Shown piece by piece: positions 17,234 through 24,848 of a DNA stretch of 64,000 bases. The DNA comes from Arthrobacter sp. AZCC_0090. Lineage in GTDB: Bacteria; Actinomycetota; Actinomycetes; Actinomycetales; Micrococcaceae. The stretch spans positions 1 to 64,000 of the forward strand of contig NZ_JACHEE010000006.1 of assembly GCF_014207375.1 (NCBI RefSeq). The letters are read 5' to 3'. The position numbers and the translations under genes were made by a program. Position 1 is the first letter of the stretch; every line of letters begins with the position of its first letter. Below the pieces are notes generated by a model. It had not been told where the DNA came from. It worked only from the letters and a program-made list of their open reading frames with translations, and did not search any database.

Positions 17234-18342
17234 GATCTGTCTCCAATACTTGGCGAGATTTCGACGTACTGGCCCGGCGATATATCCGCCGTGATGACCG
17301 TCTGCCCAGCAGAGGATGAGATGATCGCAACCCGTTTGGATCTCTTCGTCCCATCAAGTTCCCGCGATATTACGCAAGTCTTGTCTGTTTTCGAGGCAAA
17401 CACTGCTGCCGACGGTACGCGGAGACTACCCTTGACGGACGGCGCTTTCAGCCTTGCATCGGTTGCCCGGGCCCCTTCCTGAACGAGGGTCCTTAGAGTT
17501 GTTTTGCCTGAGTTCGAAAGCTGTTGACGGTCGGCGTTCAGTTCGAGTTCTATCTCGCCTAAGAACAGGCGCTCCTGTGGGAGAGCTTCAAGTTTGGGGG
17601 TCTGAGGGATGGGAGGCGTCTTCGAGGTTTCGGCGCCTGGTTCCGTTGCGTCAGTTGCCGGCTTCGAGACAGTACCTGGCATCACGAGAACTGCATTAGA
17701 GACCTGCTTCAATTCCGACGCAACTTCAGCCCCAAACGTCGGCGCCATTGTGCCCTGAATCAGGTGGGTGCTCCCAACGCTTACGGCTTCGCTAGGCAGG
17801 AAGACAAACCAAGACGATGAGAATGTTTCTCCGCTGGCGGGCCTCACACCTAGCTTGATCTGGAGCTGCCTAACAAAGGCAGCTGTCGAGGAACTATAGC
17901 GATCTCCAACCGGATTGCCAAAGCCTAAGCGCGTGAGAACGGCATTTAGCTTACTTACTTCTGGACCTACATCGCCCACCCTTAGCTCGCCGAAGAAAGG
18001 TGTTTCGGTATGTACGGCTAAGCGTGATATGCCATTGACCACGGCAACCTTGTCGCCATCGTTGATGGCTTCCCCGGTCCTTAGATGCACCGCTTGTACC
18101 ACTCCGTCCCACGCGGGCGCATACAGCTTGGAACCATCTTGCCAGTCCATCGATATTTGAACTTCGCGCGAAGTCTCCGCATCACTGGCTTGCGCGGGGG
18201 ACCAAACTTCCTCTCTCAGCCTTTCTATTCGGACGGCCGCCGCGTTCTGCGTCACAACCCACACCGCTGCCGCTGGGGCGAGGAGCCATGTTGCAACTCC
18301 TATTCCCAGCAGGCAGCGGCGGGCTATCTTGCTAGCACGCAT
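17224..18342 (-). CDS. Membrane-fusion (HlyD/MacA-like) protein with peptidoglycan-binding domain
   Basis: 372 residues. An N-terminal signal anchor (about 11-31) is followed by a lipoyl/HlyD-like half-motif (about 70-105: APAWDGVVQAVHLRTGEAINDGDKVAVV). A peptidoglycan-binding type 1 repeat follows (about 118-165: RVGDVGPEVSKLNAVLTRLGFGN... AAFVRQLQIKLG). A Pro/Thr-rich linker and a C-terminal beta-barrel-like region complete it (VPSAAVFASKTDKTCVI... ISPGQYVEIS). Such proteins accompany MacB-like ABC pairs in Gram-positive bacteria and may tie the transporter to the wall. It starts 1 bp after the lipoprotein stop. Confidence 0.8.
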   Translation of the reverse strand: MRASKIARRCLLGIGVATWLLAPAAAVWVVTQNAAAVRIERLREEVWSPAQASDAETSREVQISMDWQDGSKLYAPAWDGVVQAVHLRTGEAINDGDKVAVVNGISRLAVHTETPFFGELRVGDVGPEVSKLNAVLTRLGFGNPVGDRYSSSTAAFVRQLQIKLGVRPASGETFSSSWFVFLPSEAVSVGSTHLIQGTMAPTFGAEVASELKQVSNAVLVMPGTVSKPATDATEPGAETSKTPPIPQTPKLEALPQERLFLGEIELELNADRQQLSNSGKTTLRTLVQEGARATDARLKAPSVKGSLRVPSAAVFASKTDKTCVISRELDGTKRSKRVAIISSSAGQTVITADISPGQYVEISPSIGDRSCE

Positions 18343-18343
18343 T

Positions 18344-18985
18344 TCAAAAGCTCACGTCGACAGTTGCAAGCTTTGGGTAGAGCCTCATTGCATTCTCTTC
18401 GACGCAGGAGGTAGCGGCTTTCGCTTGGGGCGAGAGGACTCCGTCACCACCGACTGGCTTTTCGCCCACCAGGTCCACGAGCAAACCTGGCTTTGAAGGA
18501 GCCTCAAAGCCAGCAGCCGCAATGCAGTCCTTGGTGGCAGCCCACAATGCTGAATCCATCACCTTTTTAGACGTGTTTTCGAAGACAGCTGCAACCATGG
18601 ACCAGTGTTGTTCTTTGCAACTTGAATAGTCGGCAGCTGCCTTCTCGGGGTTTCGGCCGTGGAGCTTCAACACAAAGGAATAAGTGACCCCGTTTAAGGG
18701 ATTCGTCTGAGGTTCCGACAGGGAGTAACCCTTCTCCTCCACGCAATCCCGCAGGTTCATAAACGCGCCCTCATACTGTGGAAAGCTCACCGACCCTTGC
18801 TCCAGGATGTCGGCTTGCCTAACTTTTCCCTCTGTTCGCAGCTGGCGGCCTATTTCTTTTACCTGCTCTGAGCTAATTGTCGGGCCAGAGGTAAGTGAAG
18901 CCTGCGTCGGCTTCTCAGAGCAGGCCGTCAGCAATGCGATCAAAGGAAGAAGGAGGGCAAGAGAAACACATTTCCTGCTATGCAT
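18344..18985 (-). CDS. Predicted lipoprotein of unknown function
   Basis: 213 residues with a type II signal peptide: positive N-terminus, hydrophobic core and lipobox LLTAC with Cys22. The mature part has four further cysteines, in LRDCVEEKG, YSSCKEQ, TKDCIAAAG and ATSCVEEN, which could form two disulphides. No family is recognised. It sits between the secreted peptide (12 bp gap) and the membrane-fusion protein (1 bp gap), so it is co-made with them. Immunity, substrate binding or a chaperone role for the peptide are all possible. Confidence 0.65.
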   Translation of the reverse strand: MHSRKCVSLALLLPLIALLTACSEKPTQASLTSGPTISSEQVKEIGRQLRTEGKVRQADILEQGSVSFPQYEGAFMNLRDCVEEKGYSLSEPQTNPLNGVTYSFVLKLHGRNPEKAAADYSSCKEQHWSMVAAVFENTSKKVMDSALWAATKDCIAAAGFEAPSKPGLLVDLVGEKPVGGDGVLSPQAKAATSCVEENAMRLYPKLATVDVSF

Positions 18986-18997
18986 TGGGACAATTTC

Positions 18998-19348
18998 CTA
19001 GGATTCGAACGAAGACCCGTCGACGCCGTGCGTCCCGGTTACTGTCCTCCAAGTCGAGATGGTCGTCGCGATGTAGCTCGCTGAAATGAGCGAGTTGTCA
19101 CTGATCGACGATCCGTCGGTGACCATCACCTTGAGGGTGTTATATGGATTCCAGCACCAGCCGTCCTTAGCCGTGGACGCCTTTCCTGTGCCACTGGCCG
19201 TCCAGCTGTTTCCGACAAGCTTTATGGTTCCGCAGTTCCACGTCGTGACAGTCCGAACTTGGCAGCTGGCGGCTTGCGCTGGCGAGCTCAGGAAAGTCAG
19301 GACCAATACAGCTGCGCCCGCGATCAGGACACGAATGAAGTTTTTCAT
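18998..19348 (-). CDS. Small secreted protein, candidate substrate of the neighbouring ABC system
   Basis: 116 residues from an ATG at 19348 behind AGAAGGGAACAGCC. A classic Sec signal (KNFIR, hydrophobic core, SSPAQA) predicts cleavage after residue 26, leaving about 90 residues. The mature part is rich in Thr, Ser, Gly and Trp (5 Trp) with Cys at 29, 39 and 65; motifs include TTWNCG and DGWCWNPYN. It is the first gene of the operon with lipoprotein, membrane-fusion, ATPase and permease genes. That layout resembles lactococcin-972-type loci, but the family's SNYYH-like and GSS-type motifs are absent. Function unknown; a bacteriocin-like or signalling peptide is inferred. Confidence 0.65.
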   Translation of the reverse strand: MKNFIRVLIAGAAVLVLTFLSSPAQAASCQVRTVTTWNCGTIKLVGNSWTASGTGKASTAKDGWCWNPYNTLKVMVTDGSSISDNSLISASYIATTISTWRTVTGTHGVDGSSFES

Positions 19349-19428
19349 GGCTGTTCCCTTCTACTGTTTTGGCACAGAACTGCTTGTTCCATGACCAGAT
19401 TGGCGTCTGGCAATGAATATGGTCGCGA

Positions 19429-19443
19429 TCCGGACTGTCCGGA
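19429..19443. promoter_or_regulatory. 15-bp perfect palindrome upstream of the secreted-peptide operon
   Basis: TCCGGACTGTCCGGA has 7-bp arms and a 1-bp centre, 81 bp before the first start of the minus-strand operon. A TATTCA hexamer downstream on the minus strand (19414-19419) could be a -10 box, placing the palindrome near -35. It may be a repressor operator. Confidence 0.4.
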
Positions 19444-19511
19444 GCCGGCTATGCCCATCCCCATCGGCAATCTAAGGCCGGCTTTCGCCATCTGGGTGGT
19501 CAAACCCAAGA

Positions 19512-19632
19512 AATAGGTGGTCCACGCGGACTGTCTAGGTGTGCAATTCCGCGCGATCTAGCGGTTCCTGCTGCGCGTCTAGGTGTGCAGTCGTCTCCGT
19601 CTAGGTGCAGGGCTGCCCCGTCTATCATTGGA
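19512..19632. repeat. About six degenerate direct repeats with 21-23 bp period (TCTAGGTG-type)
   Basis: TCTAG or close variants start at 19534, 19557, 19578, 19600 and 19621 (steps 23, 21, 22, 21), and TAGGTG also occurs at 19514, 22 bp before its first counterpart at 19536. The best-conserved unit is TCTAGGTGTGCA followed by variable bases and CG. The period equals two helical turns, so all copies face the same side of the helix. They abut the start of the zinc-ribbon gene. No spacer conservation as in CRISPR. Confidence 0.75.
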
Positions 19633-19634
19633 CG

Positions 19635-19991
19635 GTGAGTGAAACCCTGCCCCCTTGCCCTGAATGCGCCAGCGAATACACCTACGAGATGGGTGCTTTG
19701 CTCGTCTGCCCCGAGTGTGCCCACGAATGGTCGCCAGCCGTGTCCGATGAAGATGACGCGGGAGCCGAGTCAACAGAGATCAAGGACGCCGTCGGCAACG
19801 TGCTCGCAGACGGCGATACGGTCACAGTGATCAAGGACCTCAAGGTCAAAGGCAGCGCCACGGCCATCAAGGTCGGCACCAAGGTCCGCAACATTCGCCT
19901 GGTGAACGGCGTGGGCGACCACGACATCGACTGCAAAGTGGACGGCTTCGGCCCCATGCAGCTCAAATCCAGCGTCGTCAAGAAAGTCTGA
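19635..19991 (+). CDS. PhnA/YjdM family zinc-ribbon protein
   Basis: 118 residues from the GTG at 19635 (an upstream GTG at 19605 lies inside the repeat array). The N-terminus has a zinc ribbon, [27 protein letters not shown], followed by the conserved C-terminal PhnA domain ([24 protein letters not shown], then [13 protein letters not shown]). Despite its old name the family is not shown to cleave phosphonoacetate; the role is unknown. TATCAT at 19622-19627 lies only 7 bp before the GTG and no ribosome site is visible, so a leaderless mRNA is plausible. Confidence 0.9.
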   Translation: MSETLPPCPECASEYTYEMGALLVCPECAHEWSPAVSDEDDAGAESTEIKDAVGNVLADGDTVTVIKDLKVKGSATAIKVGTKVRNIRLVNGVGDHDIDCKVDGFGPMQLKSSVVKKV

Positions 19992-20021
19992 CGCGCGGCC
20001 AAGACAACACCAAAGAAACAA

Positions 20022-20060
20022 ACGAACCCCGCCGTTCCACTAAGGAGCGGCGGGGTTCGT
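20022..20060 (+). terminator. Terminator after the PhnA-like gene
   Basis: A 13-bp perfect stem (20022-20034 with 20048-20060) around a 13-nt loop, followed by CGTTT, 30 bp after the stop. Confidence 0.85.
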
Positions 20061-20119
20061 CGTTTAGGCACGCGGCCCCGCAAGCACGACACGCACCTCG
20101 TGCGTGAAACAACAGACCC

Positions 20120-20575
20120 TCAGGCCCCCTGAAGTGCCCCCAGTGCCCCCAGCGCCTTGACCAGCGGCTCAAGTTCCGGCACGGACTCAGCGGCAGCGAG
20201 AGACTCCGCCAGGGTTTCGTCGTGCACCGGCCGGGCGGCCAGCAACAGCTTCTGGCCAGCCTCGGTAAGTTCCGTGTAGATTCCGCGGCGATCGTCGGCG
20301 CATAGGATCCTGGTCAGCAGCGCGCGGTCCTCGAGTCGGTTCACCAACCGTGTGGTGGCGCTGCTGGAAAGCGCTGTAGCCCTGGCCAGCTGCTGCATCC
20401 GCATGTGCCAGCCGTCCTGGCGGCTCAAGGCGTCCAGCACTGTGTACTCGACCACCGAGAGATCTGCAGCTGACTGCAACGCCTTCTCCAATGCTGCCTC
20501 GATGTTGCCGTGCAGCGCCGCGAGAGTCCGCCACCCCTGCGCCCGCACCTCAACGGCGTCGTCCTTGATGCCCAT
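20120..20575 (-). CDS. MarR family transcriptional regulator
   Basis: 151 residues from the ATG at 20575 behind GGGAGAC (the frame is open to 20656 but lacks a ribosome site there). The winged helix is at about 40-110: SVVEYTVLDALS, LARATALSSSATTRLVNRLEDRALL, then the wing DDRRGIYTELTEAGQKLL. MarR proteins bind palindromes and release on small aromatic or drug-like ligands. It is divergent from an MFS exporter, its likely target. Confidence 0.9.
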   Translation of the reverse strand: MGIKDDAVEVRAQGWRTLAALHGNIEAALEKALQSAADLSVVEYTVLDALSRQDGWHMRMQQLARATALSSSATTRLVNRLEDRALLTRILCADDRRGIYTELTEAGQKLLLAARPVHDETLAESLAAAESVPELEPLVKALGALGALQGA

Positions 20576-20624
20576 GTCTCCCGTAACTCCTGCCGATCGA
20601 TGAAGAAACCTGACGCACGCAAAG

Positions 20625-20680
20625 TAGTTGTTTGCGCAATTACATGGCGTGTGCAACTATATATGCAGCGTCTGCAACTA
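20625..20680. promoter_or_regulatory. Candidate MarR operators between marR and the MFS gene
   Basis: TAGTTG at 20625-20630 faces inverted copies CAACTA at 20654-20659 and 20675-20680. The last two lie in TGCAACTA direct repeats 21 bp apart, and TTGCGCAA sits between them. This cluster occupies the divergent promoter region, as expected for MarR autoregulation. Confidence 0.5.
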
Positions 20681-20747
20681 ATATTCTACGGTTCTCGACG
20701 ACGCACTTCCAGTCTCACGGGAATCCATCCCCACAAAGGAGCACAAC

Positions 20748-21971
20748 ATGCCTGCAGGGTTGATCGCCCTTGCCCTGGGCGGATTCGGCATTGGGTTGAC
20801 CGAGTTCGTCATCATGGGCCTCTTACCCGAGATCGCCAGCGATTTCGGAGTCAGCGAAGCATCCGCCGGTTGGTTCATCACCGGCTACGCGCTCAGCGTG
20901 GTTGTCGGCGCCCTCTTGGTCACAGCAGCCGTCACCCGCTTGCCCCGGAAGCCCGTGCTGATCGGACTCTTGGTCTTGTTCATTGCCGGTAACTTCCTCT
21001 CCGCCATTGCGGACAGCTATCCGGCCATGCTCATCGGACGCATTGTTGCCGCGCTCTGTCACGGAGCCTTCTTCGGCATTGGCTCAGTCGTCGCAGCCAG
21101 CTTGGTCCCGGCCAACAAGAAGGCCGGAGCCATCGCCATCATGTTTACTGGCCTCACCGCCGCCAACGTACTGGGAGTGCCTTTCGGAACCTTCCTTGGC
21201 CAGAACCTCGGCTGGCGATCCACCTTCTGGGCCATTACCTTCATTGGCGTCGTCGCCCTCGTCGGCATCGCCCTCATGGTCCCTCGCACCAAGGACGACG
21301 CCGTTACCAGCAACCTCCGCACCGAGCTTGGCGCTTTCGCATCCGGCCAAGTGTGGCTCTCCATCATCGTCACCATCCTTGGCTTCGGCGGAATGTTCGG
21401 CGCCTTCACCTACATCGCCTTCACCCTAACCGAGGTCTCCGGATTCGATCCCCATGCCGTGCCGTGGCTCCTGGTCCTGTTTGGCGGCGGCTTGTTCGTC
21501 GGTAACATTGCCGGCGGCAAAGCGGCCGACAAGTCCATTGACAAAACCCTCGTGGTGATCCTTGCGGGCCTGGTGCTGGTGCTCGTGTTCTTCGCCGTCA
21601 CCGCCACGAGCCCCGTGGCCACCCTGTTCTCGCTGGCACTCATGGGCGGCTTCGGCTTCGCCACCGTGCCGGGCCTGCAGATGCGCGTCATGCACTTTGC
21701 CACCACAGCGCCTGCCCTCGCCTCCGGTGCGAATATCGGCGCCTTTAACCTAGGCAACGCCCTGGGAGCATGGTTGGGCGGCGTCACCATCAGCTGGGGC
21801 TTGGGCTACACCTCGCCCATCTGGGCCGGGGCCGTCATTACCATCGCCGCCCTGATCGTCCTGATCGCCGCCGCGGCAGCAGCCCGGCGTGGGGGAGCGG
21901 CGCAGCCGGCTTCCGCCCCGCAAGGAGCCCCCGACGTCGTACGCGAACCAGAGGGATCACCGGTCGCCTGA
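20748..21971 (+). CDS. MFS transporter, drug/arabinose-efflux (AraJ/CmlA-like) DHA1 group
   Basis: 407 residues with twelve predicted membrane helices. It starts MPAGLIALALGGFGIGLTEF, a hallmark of AraJ/YdhP/CmlA-type efflux carriers, with the DHA1 motif FVIMGLLPEIASDFGVS in the first loop and RLPRKPVLIGLL after helix 2. The start lies behind AAAGGAGCACAAC. The divergent MarR gene suggests an inducible exporter of a drug-like or sugar compound; substrate unknown. The C-terminal tail is Ala/Pro-rich and cytoplasmic. Confidence 0.9.
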   Translation: MPAGLIALALGGFGIGLTEFVIMGLLPEIASDFGVSEASAGWFITGYALSVVVGALLVTAAVTRLPRKPVLIGLLVLFIAGNFLSAIADSYPAMLIGRIVAALCHGAFFGIGSVVAASLVPANKKAGAIAIMFTGLTAANVLGVPFGTFLGQNLGWRSTFWAITFIGVVALVGIALMVPRTKDDAVTSNLRTELGAFASGQVWLSIIVTILGFGGMFGAFTYIAFTLTEVSGFDPHAVPWLLVLFGGGLFVGNIAGGKAADKSIDKTLVVILAGLVLVLVFFAVTATSPVATLFSLALMGGFGFATVPGLQMRVMHFATTAPALASGANIGAFNLGNALGAWLGGVTISWGLGYTSPIWAGAVITIAALIVLIAAAAAARRGGAAQPASAPQGAPDVVREPEGSPVA

Positions 21972-21982
21972 GCGCAACACAA

Positions 21983-22031
21983 GAGAGCCCGCCGCAGGAT
22001 TGTTGGTTTCAAAGGACAGCGGCGGGCTCTC
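21983..22031. terminator. Bidirectional terminator between MFS and glycosylase genes
   Basis: GAGAGCCCGCCGC (21983-21995) pairs perfectly with its complement at 22019-22031, sitting between two convergent genes. Confidence 0.8.
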
Positions 22032-22037
22032 CGTGAA

Positions 22038-22940
22038 TCAAGCGTCGTCGCCGCTGCCGCGTTTGGCCAGGATCTCGCCATTGGTCTGGCACGTCGGGCA
22101 GTACTGGAGCGAGGTCCCCACAAAGGTAACCTCCCGCACGGTGTCTCCACAGACCGGGCAAGCTTCTCCCGTCCGGCCGTGCACGCGCATGGAGGCTTTC
22201 TTGGCTGGCTTCAGCTCGCTCGGCTTTTTGCCCGTGAACTCCCGGACGGCGCCTTCGAGGATCTCCTTCATTGTTGTGAAAAGGCGCTCCACCGCGTGAG
22301 AGTCCAGCGAGGAAGCGGTGGCGACGGGAGAAAGCTTCGCTGTGTGGAGGATTTCGTCGCTGTAGGCGTTCCCGATACCCGCCATGAGTTTTTGGTTCTT
22401 CAGGATTCCTTTGATCTGCTGCCTGTGCGTGAAAAGCCGGCTGAACTCGTCCAGGCCGAAGCCGGTGTCGAGAGGATCCGGACCAAGCTCCGCTATGCCA
22501 TGGACCTCCGCCGGGGCCCGAACGATGAAGATGGCCAATCCCTTCCACGTTCCCGCATCCGTAAGGGTCACGCCGTAATCGTGGCCGTCGTTCGAAAAGC
22601 CCATCTGCGCGGCGAAGTAGCCACCCGCCGCGGTGGATTCGGCAGCCGGCTGTTTATCTGAGAATTTGAGCCAGCCTGCCTTTGCGAAATTGACGATCAA
22701 GTACAGGGGCCCTGTTGAGCCTCCTCCCTTGGCCGCATCGGCGGAAGGAGCGATCTTGAAAGCCAGGAATTTTCCCTGCCGCCCGACGGAATCGATTGTC
22801 CCCCCGATCAGCGATTCATAGGGAACGTCAGCAACCTTCAAGGCGAACGCCGATGGCATCAGCAATTGGGTGAGCTGCGCTCCGGATAGCCGCTCGTCCA
22901 GAAAATCGGTGAGGGCAGTGAGTTCGGGCAGTTCCGGCAT
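22038..22940 (-). CDS. Fpg/Nei family DNA glycosylase
   Basis: 300 residues from the ATG at 22940. The N-terminus PELPELTALTDFL carries the catalytic Pro2 and Glu3 of the formamidopyrimidine-DNA glycosylase family, and GRQGKFLAF holds the conserved beta-hairpin Lys. The helix-two-turn-helix lies around KLMAGIGNAYSDEIL, and a C-terminal zinc finger CPVCGDTV...YCPTCQT completes it. It excises oxidised bases and nicks DNA by beta/delta elimination. The sequence departs from canonical MutM, so it is a paralogue of unknown base specificity. Confidence 0.9.
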   Translation of the reverse strand: MPELPELTALTDFLDERLSGAQLTQLLMPSAFALKVADVPYESLIGGTIDSVGRQGKFLAFKIAPSADAAKGGGSTGPLYLIVNFAKAGWLKFSDKQPAAESTAAGGYFAAQMGFSNDGHDYGVTLTDAGTWKGLAIFIVRAPAEVHGIAELGPDPLDTGFGLDEFSRLFTHRQQIKGILKNQKLMAGIGNAYSDEILHTAKLSPVATASSLDSHAVERLFTTMKEILEGAVREFTGKKPSELKPAKKASMRVHGRTGEACPVCGDTVREVTFVGTSLQYCPTCQTNGEILAKRGSGDDA

Positions 22941-23103
22941 GATCGCGCTCCTTCGACGGCGTTGCAGGACTGTGCGGCTCGAGTCTGGTTCCAATCATCC
23001 CAGACACCTGTGGGGAGGAGGGGTGGATGTGCTTATACTTTCAGCGGTGGCCGGAAGTCCGGGCCGCCGTCGTGGTCCGTAACGTCCCGATGAAAGGCGA
23101 CTC

Positions 23104-23490
23104 ATGAGCAACATTCCTGCCGATCTTTCCTACACCGCCGAACATGAATGGGTCAGCGCCCCGAATGCAGACGGCGTCGTGCGCGTCGGCATCACGGACT
23201 TCGCCCAGGACGCACTCGGCGATGTTGTCTACGCCCAGCTGCCAGAGCCCGGCACCACGGTGAAGGGTAACGACGTCGTGGGTGAGGTCGAGTCCACGAA
23301 GAGCGTGAGCGACATTTACGCCCCCGTCAGCGGCGAAATTGTCTCCCGCAATGAGGCCCTCGATAGTGACTCTGCCCTGATCAACTCGGATCCCTACGGT
23401 GACGGTTGGCTGTTCGAGGTAAAGCTTTCGGAAGCTGACGCCATCGAGACCCTGCTCAGTGCATCAGAGTACGAACAACAGGTAGGCTAA
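23104..23490 (+). CDS. gcvH: Glycine cleavage system H protein
   Basis: 128 residues; the lipoylated lysine is K66 in EVESTKSVSDIYAPVSGEI. It shuttles the aminomethyl group between GcvP, GcvT and GcvL. It is not next to gcvP/gcvT but precedes garA, ftsR, the bifunctional nuclease and merR genes, the same order as Rv1826-Rv1830. The ATG follows GAAAGGCGACTC. Confidence 0.95.
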   Translation: MSNIPADLSYTAEHEWVSAPNADGVVRVGITDFAQDALGDVVYAQLPEPGTTVKGNDVVGEVESTKSVSDIYAPVSGEIVSRNEALDSDSALINSDPYGDGWLFEVKLSEADAIETLLSASEYEQQVG

Positions 23491-23497
23491 AAGGTAT

Positions 23498-23551
23498 CTG
23501 GCCCGCCAAGTCGGTTCTCCTCAAAACAGGGGACCGGTTGCGGCGGGCCAG
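23498..23551 (+). terminator. Hairpin between gcvH and garA
   Basis: CTGGCCCGCC (23498-23507) pairs with GGCGGGCCAG (23542-23551), and the interior also pairs partly (CGGTTCTCC with GGGGACCG). It starts 8 bp after gcvH, so it may separate gcvH from garA or act as an attenuator. Confidence 0.6.
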
Positions 23552-23631
23552 CGACCCGTTTGGCCCGGCGGAACCGGGCAGATGCGTAACCGGCAGTTGG
23601 CAACAATTGCTGGCGGATGAGGAGGATTTCC

Positions 23632-24111
23632 ATGGTTGGCGGCAAGCGGAACCAAGCCCGGGACGAGCACGGTGCAGTAGAACAGCCAACGTCGGAAACC
23701 ACGTCAATCCAGCTCACGCCTGTGCGCCACCACGAGCAGGATGTCCGCCCGTCCTTGGCAGCTGAGGAGCGCGCGGCGGTGCAGGCTTTGCCCCCGGGCT
23801 CGGCGTTGCTGATTGCCCACACCGGCCCCAACGCCGGTGCGCGGTTCCTTCTGGACTCGGACACCACTACGGCCGGTCGCCACCCGGATGCGGACATCTT
23901 CCTGGACGACGTGACGGTTTCGCGTAAGCATGTCGAGTTCGTGCGCACACCCGAGGGCTTCGAAGTAGTGGACACCGGAAGCCTCAACGGCACCTATGTC
24001 AACCAAGACCGGGTAGACAACGTCCTGCTCAAGAACGGCAGCGAGGTCCAGATTGGCAAGTTCCGCCTCACCTACTACCTGAGCCCTGCCCGCGCCGCAG
24101 GCCAAGACTGA
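23632..24111 (+). CDS. FHA-domain regulator GarA/OdhI
   Basis: 159 residues from the ATG at 23632 behind GAGGAGGATTTCC. The N-terminal tail carries the kinase target motif SETTSIQL (ETTS at 22-25), equivalent to T21/T22 of GarA and T14/T15 of OdhI. The FHA domain (about 60-150) has GRHPDADIFLDDVTVSRKHVEF and GSLNGTYVN, which bind phosphothreonine. Unphosphorylated protein inhibits 2-oxoglutarate dehydrogenase and glutamate dehydrogenase in relatives; phosphorylation by PknB/PknG-type kinases folds the tail onto the FHA and relieves this. A PASTA kinase gene lies at 38687-40759. Confidence 0.92.
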   Translation: MVGGKRNQARDEHGAVEQPTSETTSIQLTPVRHHEQDVRPSLAAEERAAVQALPPGSALLIAHTGPNAGARFLLDSDTTTAGRHPDADIFLDDVTVSRKHVEFVRTPEGFEVVDTGSLNGTYVNQDRVDNVLLKNGSEVQIGKFRLTYYLSPARAAGQD

Positions 24112-24125
24112 TTCCGGGTACGCCT

Positions 24126-24848
24126 GTGGCAATGGCCCAGCCGGAACGGCGCGGACCGCAGGTCCTCAACATTGGAGAGGTCCTCGCACAGCTCAGCGAC
24201 GACTTTCCCACCATGACGGCGTCCAAGATCCGTTTTCTTGAGGAAAAGGGACTGATCAATCCGAAGCGGACTCCTGCCGGATACCGCCAGTATGCCGAGA
24301 GCGACGTCGAGCGTTTGCGCTTCGTGTTGGCGCTCCAGCGCGACCAGTACCTGCCGCTCAAAGTCATCAAGGATTACCTGGACGCGATCGACCGCGGCGA
24401 ACGTCCGGAAAACCTTCCGCCCGGCGTGTCGGTTTCCCCGCGAATAGTCTCGGACGAATTGGCCGCTGAATTGCAGGGCCACGCGCGCGCCTTGAGTGAG
24501 GAACAACTTCGGACGGAATCCGGCGCCAGCGTCCCGCTTTTGCAGTCCCTTCTCAGCTTCGGGCTCATCAGTCACGTCAATGGAAAATTCGACGAACACG
24601 CCCTTCAAGTGGCGCGGGCATGCGTCCAGCTTGAAAGCCATGGACTTGAGCCCAGGCACCTGCGGCCCTTCCAAGCCGCAGCCGAACGTGAATTCGGCCT
24701 GGTGGAGCGGGTTGTTGCGCCGCTGACGTCCCGCAAGGATGCGGCATCGCAGTCGCGGGCAGCCGAAGCCGCCCGGGAAATCAGCGAACTCTGCCTCAGC
24801 CTGCACCGTGCCTTGGTGCAGGACCGTATCTCCCGTATGGACGCATGA
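24126..24848 (+). CDS. ftsR: MerR-family regulator FtsR (ftsZ activator type)
   Basis: 240 residues from a GTG at 24126 (an ATG at 24132 is an alternative). The MerR-like helix-turn-helix is at about 15-85: LNIGEVLAQLSDDFPTMTASKIRFLEEKGLI and TPAGYRQYAESDVERL. The C-terminal half is an effector-type domain without a recognisable ligand motif. Its place between garA and the bifunctional-nuclease gene identifies it as the Rv1828/FtsR orthologue. In Corynebacterium glutamicum FtsR activates ftsZ and its loss blocks division. ftsZ lies at 61721 in this window. Confidence 0.85.
   Translation: MAMAQPERRGPQVLNIGEVLAQLSDDFPTMTASKIRFLEEKGLINPKRTPAGYRQYAESDVERLRFVLALQRDQYLPLKVIKDYLDAIDRGERPENLPPGVSVSPRIVSDELAAELQGHARALSEEQLRTESGASVPLLQSLLSFGLISHVNGKFDEHALQVARACVQLESHGLEPRHLRPFQAAAEREFGLVERVVAPLTSRKDAASQSRAAEAAREISELCLSLHRALVQDRISRMDA

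Noticed and set aside
18998-19348. Secreted peptide as a lactococcin 972 family member
   Set aside because: Layout of the locus is similar, but the peptide lacks the family's SNYYH-like and HGS motifs; naming it so would overstate the evidence.
19512-19632. The 22-bp repeats as a CRISPR array
   Set aside because: Units are degenerate, contiguous with no unique 30-40-bp spacers, and no cas gene is present.
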